Made by a program: the position numbers and the translations under genes. The notes under the pieces are model-generated. The model worked only from the letters and a program-made list of their open reading frames with translations, searched no databases and had not been told where the DNA came from. From contig NAOQ01000146.1 of the NCBI GenBank assembly GCA_002751075.1, forward strand, positions 10,713 through 23,439: 12,727 nucleotides of DNA. Reading direction: 5' to 3'. This document shows positions 10,701-12,727 of the stretch, piece after piece (the first letter of the stretch is position 1; every line of letters begins with the position of its first letter). The stretch comes from Ichthyophonus hoferi. Its lineage: Eukaryota > Opisthokonta > Ichthyosporea > Ichthyophonida > Ichthyophonidae.

Positions 10701-12228
10701 AAAGAGTGTTTTGACGTCGCTATCCGGTAGTGCCAACAGTTGTTTAAATACAATGTTACGTAGTCGTAGTGCATTCTGTGAGAGAATGAGAGTACTAATA
10801 AGCAAACACTAATGAATGAATGAATCATTGGTCTGATACATACAGTATATATAGTATATAGTATATATATACCTTAACATATAATATTGTTTTAAAACAA
10901 TAATATGGTACGACCCTATTCATAGCAAGGTAAAATTAAAAATTAAAATCATGTAAGACACAATAGGAGACAGGCTGAAGGTTGGTATTAGTAGTTACTT
11001 GGCCAATTAATTAGCTTTGAATAGCTTTAAATTACTAATTCTCTTATTGAATTAAGAAATGCTATGAAGGAGATAGACTATATAGACGCTATGCCTCAAG
11101 ATAGATATAACTACTGTATACTATATATTATATATTATATACTATTATTATAACATATTACATCCTTACTTTCTTGACAAATGAAATATTCAATAAATCA
11201 GTCAGAAGGAAAAAAGGTGTTACAAGGAGTTGAACCGTCTCAAACGCTAGAATATCTTCAGTATTGTCTCCTTGTGATTTCTGCGTTAATGTGTATGTAT
11301 GTATGTATGTATGTATGTATGTATGTATATACGAATGTATGTATGTATGTATCTATGCACGTATAGGTATAGATACGTATGTAAGTGCATATGTTTATAC
11401 AAGTTAAAATAACATATAAATAGGACACTGTAAACACTATATTACTGTGAGTGGGTTAAGTATCTCTGTATCGTATCTATAGTACATATACATGTATATG
11501 TTCTAGTGTATATGTTAGCGATATACATTTGAATACACCTATAGCTATATGTACGTATATGTATGTATATATATATACTAGGCTATGACTGTCAATAATG
11601 ATAATACAAACGACACATGTAACCGTACCTGTCCATTTTCTAACCTCAGATTGGCTTGGTTAGGTGAATTCTTGTCTTTATCAATTTGTGAACCCCCTGT
11701 GTATATATATATATAGCAAGTTACTATAGATACAGCTTCTATATATAAAAAGGTACCCATATATATATATACATGTTACAAACCTCTATGACTTATGTAC
11801 AACTAGTATCCAGTATCTAGGCAACATACCAACATTACCTATCCCTCTACTATTATTACTCTCAGAAGTAAATGTTGAATCAGAACTTGCAATGTGAACT
11901 CCTGTTGGATTTTGCATTAGATTAGCCGTAATGGTGATTAGATTAATTGTAATGATGATTAGATTAGCTGTAATGGTGGTAGGGGGTGTATGTAGATAAT
12001 CTCCACTGAGAGACTATGTGGCTGTGACGATATGTATATATCTATAATTGTGACCTTATTATTACTATTATTGTATACATATACTGAAGATACACATAGT
12101 GTGTGTTTAATAAGGATGTATATAATGTATGTATAATAAACATATGCCCATAAGGCTCTATTGCTAACTAAGCAAACATCTTACCTAAGTGAAGTCGTTC
12201 AATTTTTTGCAAAAGGACTTCAAAACCA
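146..12228 (-). CDS. Giant ubiquitin-specific protease (USP9X/USP24/USP34 group), N-terminal region, 18 exons, partial at both ends
   Basis: This is a spliced gene model made by hand from the sequence. The 18 exons (5' to 3': 12228-12185, 11901-11839, 11696-11629, 11280-11224, 10775-10695, 10072-10028, 9496-9396, 8615-8505, 7601-7151, 6191-6079, 5423-5331, 4888-4737, 3440-3389, 2848-2747, 2381-2279, 1789-1709, 1107-1028, 230-146) join in one frame for about 627 codons. All introns are GT-AG. Members of this family are very large deubiquitinases with a long helical-repeat N-terminal half and a central Cys-His protease domain. Only part of the N-terminal half is here, so no catalytic Cys or His box is expected or seen. 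Similarity was judged against human USP9X and USP34 recalled from memory. Motif identity in exon 10 and 11 favours USP34, while gap-free spacing in exons 11-14 and 16-18 favours USP9X, so I do not assign an orthologue. Neither the start codon nor the stop lies in the window. Confidence 0.8.
231..1027. other. Intron 17-18, no gene seen
   Basis: AT-rich intron with short TATA runs (about 740-950) and one TTAA run near 528-540. No coding or RNA gene recognised. Confidence 0.6.
1028..1107 (-). CDS. USP9X/34-like exon 17 (basic helix)
   Basis: The 80-nt exon starts after GGATGTGTAG and ends at GTAGGT with two bases of a Gly codon. It begins EYYKSKARAILNRKQVQKKK and is strongly basic. A second possible acceptor (ATTATAAG, start 1095) is in the same phase and would drop the first four residues. 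I prefer 1107 because the Tyr-Tyr pair matches USP34. Confidence 0.77.
1456..1559. repeat. 22-bp purine-rich minisatellite
   Basis: Nearly five head-to-tail copies of a 22-bp unit (GGGAGTGGTA followed by GGGAGACAGAGA), starting at 1456, 1478, 1500, 1522 and 1544 and almost identical. The plus strand is G/A-rich and the gene strand pyrimidine-rich. It lies in intron 16-17 and is preceded by a GA-rich run from about 1430. Open frames across it are repeat artefacts. Confidence 0.93.
1709..1789 (-). CDS. USP9X/34-like exon 16
   Basis: The 81-nt exon lies between AATTTTCAACAG and GTAAGG and is phase 0 at both ends. It reads NQLSSLTKTVCLLEKKYNLL and then TTVISDL. The end corresponds to the A-L-V-T-L-V-A-E-N-L segment of USP9X and runs on into exon 17 as S-D-L-E-Y-Y (D-N-L-V-Y-Y in USP34). 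Confidence 0.82.
1953..1976. repeat. (GA)n microsatellite
   Basis: Short GA dinucleotide run in intron 15-16. Nothing else was recognised in this intron apart from the tetranucleotide array next to exon 15. Confidence 0.85.
2170..2278. repeat. (ATAC)n microsatellite reaching the exon 15 donor
   Basis: ATAC repeats with ATATAC interruptions. On the gene strand this is (GTAT)n beginning at the first intron base, so the GTATGT donor of exon 15 is itself part of the repeat. Confidence 0.95.
2279..2381 (-). CDS. USP9X/34-like exon 15
   Basis: The 103-nt exon starts after GATTATCTGCAG and ends at GTATGT, phase 0. It reads GIYAVDNHTSSPEHLEAMMK and then VLNTFPTGSKSGKK. It resembles the helix and charged turn that follow R-F-I-E-E-L in USP9X. 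The donor itself runs straight into a GTAT microsatellite. Confidence 0.82.
2393..2416. repeat. (TTAA)n run
   Basis: Five ATTA/TTAA units, 12 nt upstream of exon 15 on the gene strand. The rest of intron 14-15 (2382-2746) is unremarkable AT-rich sequence. Confidence 0.85.
2747..2848 (-). CDS. USP9X/34-like exon 14 (L-A-L helix)
   Basis: The 102-nt exon lies between TTTCTTTCATACACCAG and GTGAGA. The translation starts NDCGCDVANLALNSIVELVS and ends ESFRMELLR. V-A-N-L-A-L-N-S-I-V-E-L-V matches the I-M-D-L-A-L-S-A-H-I-K-I-L helix of USP9X. Phase is one base in and two bases out. Confidence 0.86.
3166..3190. repeat. (ATA)n trinucleotide run
   Basis: About eight ATA units in intron 13-14. No other feature was seen in that intron (2849-3388). 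Confidence 0.9.
3389..3440 (-). CDS. USP9X/34-like exon 13 (L-W helix)
   Basis: The 52-nt exon starts after CTTAATTGAAG and ends at GTATAT. Two leading bases complete a Glu codon, then it reads MYGMAILWDFITTKEI and leaves two bases. It takes the place of the H-K-V-L-N-L-L-W-N-L helix of USP9X. The acceptor has a poor pyrimidine tract, but phases agree with exons 12 and 14. Confidence 0.77.
3488..3735. repeat. Degenerate tandem array, unit about 50-57 bp
   Basis: Four to five diverged units share the core AATATTTTAATT followed by GTGGTTTTTGATRG and a TATATGTAG-like segment. The cores lie near 3515, 3570, 3620 and 3669. An isolated further copy is at about 4074-4118. The array is in intron 12-13. 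Confidence 0.8.
3755..3990. repeat. Diverged direct duplication, spacing about 190 bp
   Basis: A stretch at 3757-3797 (ACAGACAATCTCTC, then GAGATTAGCATCAT) recurs at about 3949-3988 with substitutions (ACAGAGATTCTCCA, then GAGATTGGCATCAT). A TAATGTGTG-containing segment between them is also doubled (near 3828 and 3914). The array looks older than the neighbouring one. Confidence 0.65.
4622..4730. repeat. (ATAC)n/(ATGC) microsatellite next to exon 12 donor
   Basis: CA-rich start, then ATAC repeats with ATGC variants. On the gene strand (GTAT)n begins within 10 nt of the exon 12 donor. Small open frames on both strands here are repeat artefacts. Confidence 0.93.
4737..4888 (-). CDS. USP9X/34-like exon 12 (helical repeat)
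   Basis: The 152-nt exon lies between GTTTTCTCTCAG and GTAGGT. It enters and leaves with one base. It contains ALRATVRYLKKADLEWLLTT at the start and INFIKQFSILAHEAYP at the end. It aligns with the LLAKLAWDFSPEQLDHLF region of USP9X and the following helix at nearly constant spacing. The donor is followed within 10 nt by a long GTAT microsatellite. Confidence 0.9.
4910..5068. repeat. 81-bp tandem duplication
   Basis: Two copies, from 4910 and 4991, of an 81-bp unit starting ATAAAGGT and ending near TTTATACAGTGCAATA. They differ at scattered sites. On the gene strand they lie directly upstream of the exon 12 acceptor. Confidence 0.88.
5331..5423 (-). CDS. USP9X/34-like exon 11 (Trp/Ala motif helix)
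   Basis: The 93-nt exon starts at the TATATATAG acceptor and ends at GTAAGT. It reads AKAGCVQRRHLAMLWSAADS, then QHHSVRVIVY. The H-L-x-x-L-W-S-A-A core corresponds to H-I-D-C-I-W-A-A-A of USP34 and to L-D-N-I-W-A-A of USP9X. Counting from exon 10, the spacing to USP34 is gap-free. Two further AGs (GGCAG and TTCAG) lie 16 and 22 nt into the exon. Both would break phase with exon 10. Confidence 0.87.
5425..5535. repeat. (TATG)n compound microsatellite before exon 11
   Basis: TATG, TATA and TG repeats. On the gene strand this is a CATA/CACA tract running into the TATATATAG acceptor of exon 11 and containing no AG, as expected for an AG-exclusion zone. Confidence 0.92.
5660..5830. repeat. Degenerate TATTA/TATCC pentanucleotide region
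   Basis: Loosely repeated pentamers (TATTA, TATTG, TATCC) in intron 10-11. Confidence 0.6.
5897..6036. repeat. (TAA)n trinucleotide region
   Basis: Long, interrupted TAA/ATA array with TAG and TAC variants. It lies in intron 10-11, starting about 40 nt after the exon 10 donor. Tyr/Leu-rich open frames on the minus strand are artefacts. Confidence 0.93.
6079..6191 (-). CDS. USP9X/34-like exon 10 (H-x-E-I-I helix)
   Basis: The 113-nt exon follows CTAACCTTACAG and ends at GTAAGC. It begins in phase 0 and ends with two bases. The translation has LLAWMDANDLFGKLFDHIHA followed directly by EIIRKAVPILSL. This matches the USP34 stretch with A-D-W, a V/I-F pair, and H-x-E-I-I-K...V-I-L-N-F. With exon 11 it is the segment that identifies the family most clearly. 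Confidence 0.9.
6209..6378. repeat. 17-bp minisatellite before exon 10 acceptor
   Basis: About nine copies of GTTAATGTTGGTATAGT with few substitutions. On the gene strand each unit contains TACCAAC or TACTAAC, which resembles an intron branch-point motif. The array ends within 20 nt of the exon 10 acceptor. Confidence 0.93.
6560..6770. mobile_element. MITE-like element with 31-bp terminal inverted repeats
   Basis: The left end (6560-6590) and the reverse complement of the right end (6740-6770) both begin CCTTTTA and share CTTCAAAATAGGAATTT; 28 of 31 positions match. The 149-bp interior is AT-rich and has no open frame worth noting. Length, inverted ends and position within intron 9-10 suit a non-autonomous DNA transposon. 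No clear target-site duplication was found, so the superfamily is unknown and an unrelated hairpin is possible. Confidence 0.65.
7006..7090. repeat. (ATAC)n/(CA)n compound microsatellite
   Basis: ATAC and CA repeats in intron 9-10, read as GTAT/TG on the gene strand, about 60 nt downstream of the exon 9 donor. Confidence 0.9.
7151..7601 (-). CDS. USP9X/34-like exon 9, Ser/Pro/Thr-rich disordered insertion
   Basis: At 451 nt this is by far the largest exon. It ends at the donor GTATGT after a Gln codon, in phase 0. It begins with a basic stretch (KAPHSNRYHRYMGKVSSLLH), goes through a Ser/Pro/Thr-rich stretch with a Thr-Pro repeat (PNPTPIPTPHPTPH, about residues 75-95 of the exon), and ends with a charged stretch rich in Asn, Asp and Lys. 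USP9X as I recall it has only about 30 residues between the flanking helices, so most of this looks like an added flexible loop. The start at 7601 uses the acceptor CTACTACGCACAG. It is the choice that keeps phase with exon 8 and lies about 20 nt after a TTACTAAC branch-point-like motif. A closer AG (TTACTAACAG, exon start 7622) would be out of phase with exon 8. Confidence 0.75.
7326..7365 (+). other. G-quadruplex-like tract opposite exon 9
   Basis: Six G runs of three to five (7326-29, 7331-34, 7338-41, 7350-53, 7356-58, 7361-65) with short loops on the plus strand, which is the template strand of the gene. The minus strand encodes the Thr-Pro repeat of exon 9. Confidence 0.75.
7610..7632 (-). 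promoter_or_regulatory. Branch-point-like TTACTAAC upstream of exon 9
   Basis: The gene strand reads TTACTAACAG near 7631-7622. TACTAAC is the classical strong branch-point sequence. The AG straight after it is probably too close to be used. The next good AG, about 20 nt on, is the one that fits the frame. Confidence 0.5.
7798..7833. repeat. Perfect 18-bp tandem duplicate
   Basis: Two identical copies of ACCTTGTAAATTTGGTGG in intron 8-9. Being perfect, it is probably recent. Confidence 0.95.
8342..8429. repeat. Polypurine tract
   Basis: About 88 nt that are almost only A and G on the plus strand (polypyrimidine on the gene strand), in intron 8-9. Apart from this, the tandem duplicate and the branch-like motif, nothing was recognised in that intron (7602-8504). 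Confidence 0.85.
8505..8615 (-). CDS. USP9X/34-like exon 8
   Basis: The 111-nt exon lies between CACTATATATAG and GTAAGT. It enters with one base and leaves with two. Its first part, LNRILMVMSQHFSLS, completes the helix begun in exon 7. The rest (KPDEQPTGTGEPPATDGDSD) is acidic and Pro/Thr/Gly-rich, which opens the disordered insertion continued in exon 9. The other two frames are closed by stops. Confidence 0.75.
8616..9395. other. Intron 7-8, no gene seen
   Basis: AT-rich with short ATAT runs (for example 9001-9012). Small open frames on both strands show no recognisable protein. Confidence 0.6.
9396..9496 (-). CDS. USP9X/34-like exon 7 (helical repeat)
   Basis: The 101-nt exon starts after TATGCCATAG and ends at the strong donor GTAAGT. 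It begins GGFHKDAKNLWVLSHLETAL and ends TSLEIRLL, plus two bases of a Gly codon completed in exon 8. The L-E-x-x-L and M/I-R-L-L-G pattern matches the LDLAFKYF...MRLAGL stretch of USP34. An alternative start 16 bp further in would need a separate 28-nt exon. The longer start joins exon 6 directly in phase, so I chose it. Confidence 0.77.
9497..10027. other. Intron 6-7, no further feature accepted
   Basis: Contains a short GTAGGTCAT repeat near 9567-9590, a GATA run near 9680 and a purine-rich stretch near 9868-9940. A possible 28-nt exon at 9723-9750 was considered and rejected. Confidence 0.55.
10028..10072 (-). CDS. USP9X/34-like exon 6 (helical repeat)
   Basis: The 45-nt exon follows ATTTTTTTATAG, ends at GTAATG and is phase 0 at both ends. 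It encodes DVPQIIDSVIQYLNK, one amphipathic helix. It resembles the segment I recall as IIEMVPQFLENL in USP9X and as IRYLCKL in USP34. Confidence 0.75.
10482..10546. repeat. (TATTA)n pentanucleotide repeat
   Basis: About a dozen TATTA units with one short interruption, in intron 5-6, followed by a decayed tail to about 10620. Nothing else was seen in that intron. Confidence 0.93.
10695..10775 (-). CDS. USP9X/34-like exon 5 (helical repeat)
   Basis: The 81-nt exon lies between CATTCTCTCACAG and GTATGT and is phase 0 at both ends. It begins NALRLRNIVFKQLLALPDSD, followed by VKTLFAK. The regular hydrophobic spacing is that of paired helices. It sits where USP34 has an NIRIWL-type helix before its IIPF helix. 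Both splice sites are strong. Confidence 0.78.
10776..11223. other. Intron 4-5, no gene seen
   Basis: AT-rich, with TATA-type runs near 10845-10872 and 11116-11143 and a 16-bp perfect palindrome (ATTGTTTTAAAACAAT) at 10886-10901. Confidence 0.6.
11224..11280 (-). CDS. USP9X/34-like exon 4
   Basis: The 57-nt exon is phase 0 at both ends and reads KSQGDNTEDILAFETVQLL. It changes from polar to the amphipathic helix that leads into the helical-repeat region. The acceptor is CATTAACGCAG, directly preceded on this strand by a long CATA microsatellite. The donor, GTAACA, is weaker than the others, so the 3' border is the least certain point. Confidence 0.62.
11291..11354. repeat. (GTAT)n microsatellite before exon 4
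   Basis: GTAT repeats on the plus strand with a few variants. On the gene strand this is (CATA)n ending about 10 nt before exon 4. The remainder of intron 3-4, to 11628, holds mixed TATG/TATA sequence only. Confidence 0.94.
11629..11696 (-). CDS. USP9X/34-like exon 3 (polar linker)
   Basis: The 68-nt exon follows TATACACAG and ends at GTACGG. Two leading bases complete a Gly codon, then it reads GSQIDKDKNSPNQANLRLEN and ends in phase 0. It continues the hydrophilic linker of exon 2. The preceding intron of 142 bp is the shortest in the gene. Confidence 0.62.
11839..11901 (-). CDS. USP9X/34-like exon 2 (Ser-rich linker)
   Basis: The 63-nt exon lies between AATCCAACAG and GTAATG. It enters with two bases and leaves with one, agreeing with both neighbours. 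It encodes a polar, Ser-rich stretch (VHIASSDSTFTSESNNSRGI) that looks like a disordered linker and has no recognised counterpart in the human proteins. A 21-bp tandem repeat sits just upstream of its acceptor. Confidence 0.6.
   Translation of the reverse strand, partial: EFTLQVLIQHLLLRVIIVEG
11916..11978. repeat. 21-bp tandem repeat before exon 2 acceptor
   Basis: Three copies, at 11916, 11937 and 11958, of ATTAGATTAGCCGTAATGGT plus one base. On the gene strand each unit contains a CTAAT motif, and the array ends 15 nt upstream of exon 2. Confidence 0.92.
12185..12228 (-). CDS. USP9X/34-like exon 1 of window
   Basis: The 44-nt exon begins after a T-rich acceptor ending TTTACACAG and ends at GTAAGA. 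With one base carried from the preceding exon it reads GFEVLLQKIERLHL and ends in phase 1. It fits the GFQILHDRF-type helix that precedes the first helical repeats of USP9X as I recall it. It is short, so the call rests mainly on phase agreement with exon 2 and on this motif. Confidence 0.6.
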
Positions 12229-12325
12229 CTGTGTAAAAAAAACCAATGAGTATACAAGACATTAGCCAGGTAATTCTGTGCTGTATATTTCCCTTTCTAA
12301 CAACAGTGATGTATATATACTTTAC

Positions 12326-12341
12326 AGAGTTGGCGTGCTTG
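12326..12341 (-). CDS. Candidate 16-nt micro-exon upstream of exon 1
   Basis: CAAGCACGCCAACTCT is flanked by a strong acceptor (TTTACATTTCTTTAG) and GTAAAG. Two bases in and two bases out give S-T-P-T and a Leu completed by exon 1, reading S-T-P-T-L-G-F-E-V-L. USP9X has F-G-T-L-N-G-F-Q-I-L here. Short and unproven. Confidence 0.4.
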
Positions 12342-12653
12342 CTAAAGAAATGTAAAGGAATGTGGATGCTTTGACAGGATTGTATGCATGGGTTTATGTT
12401 TGTGCGCTTGTATAACTCAGCTTAGATGATTGGATAGTATATTTGGCCTGTAAACTATAGCATAGTAAGGGTGTATATGTATAGTTGTAGAAGTGTGCTT
12501 AATTAATAAATTGAGGAATACTAAATGAGATAATGGCATTATCATTACTGTCATCAAACAAATAAATAGAGATGAAATACATATATTATCATCAAGAAAT
12601 GGCGATCTATCGAAAAAAATTGTACAATTAGTGTTTATGTCTCCTTATAATTA
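12342..12653. other. Upstream intron sequence, no exon recognised
   Basis: AT-rich sequence with no convincing acceptor and donor pair on the gene strand. Confidence 0.5.
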
Positions 12654-12727
12654 TCCTTATTATTACTATTACTATTACTATTACTATTACTATTACTATT
12701 ACTATTATTATTACTATTACTATTATT
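12654..12727. repeat. (TATTAC)n hexanucleotide repeat
   Basis: TATTAC units mixed with TATTAT run to the end of the window and probably beyond. Confidence 0.95.

Noticed and set aside
10886-10901. 16-bp palindrome as a terminator or regulatory hairpin
   Set aside because: Short AT palindromes are expected in DNA this AT-rich, and it lies mid-intron.

Overview
The window is AT-rich, intron-dense eukaryotic DNA, packed with (ATAC)n-type microsatellites and short minisatellites. I find one protein-coding gene. It lies on the minus strand, crosses the whole window and continues beyond both ends. It is the N-terminal helical-repeat (armadillo-like) region of a giant ubiquitin-specific protease of the USP9X/USP24/USP34 group. 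The catalytic protease domain is not here and would lie beyond the low-coordinate end. Exon density, intron sizes of about 140 to 1300 bp and base composition suggest an invertebrate animal or close relative. The phylum cannot be told from this sequence.

I built the gene model by hand as 18 exons, from 12228 down to 146. Every exon has GT and AG borders, and the codon phase is consistent at all 17 junctions. The joined coding length is 1882 nt, about 627 codons, with no stop. Family placement rests on remembered human sequences, not on a search. Exons 10-14 match USP9X/USP34 almost without gaps: an H-x-E-I-I motif, then a conserved Trp followed by an Ala-rich stretch, an L-W-D/N motif and an L-A-L-x-x-x-x-x-L stretch. 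Exons 16-18 match the segment ending in R-L-x-F-L. Exon 9 (451 nt) adds a Ser/Pro/Thr-rich, probably disordered insertion.

Layout by region. 12,654-12,727 is a TATTAC repeat. 12,185-12,341 holds the first window exon and a candidate 16-nt micro-exon upstream of it. 9,396-11,901 holds exons 2-7. 8,505-8,615 and 7,151-7,601 are exons 8 and 9. 6,192-7,150 is an intron with a 211-bp terminal-inverted-repeat (MITE-like) element and a 17-bp minisatellite. 4,737-6,191 holds exons 10-12. 3,441-4,736 is the largest intron, with degenerate tandem arrays. 1,709-3,440 holds exons 13-16. 146-1,107 holds exons 17 and 18.

No RNA gene, CRISPR array, virus-like element or second gene was recognised. The most interesting points are the placement of tandem repeats next to splice sites and the consistent orientation of the tetranucleotide repeats relative to intron ends. 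Also notable are a G-quadruplex-like tract inside exon 9 and the small inverted-repeat element.
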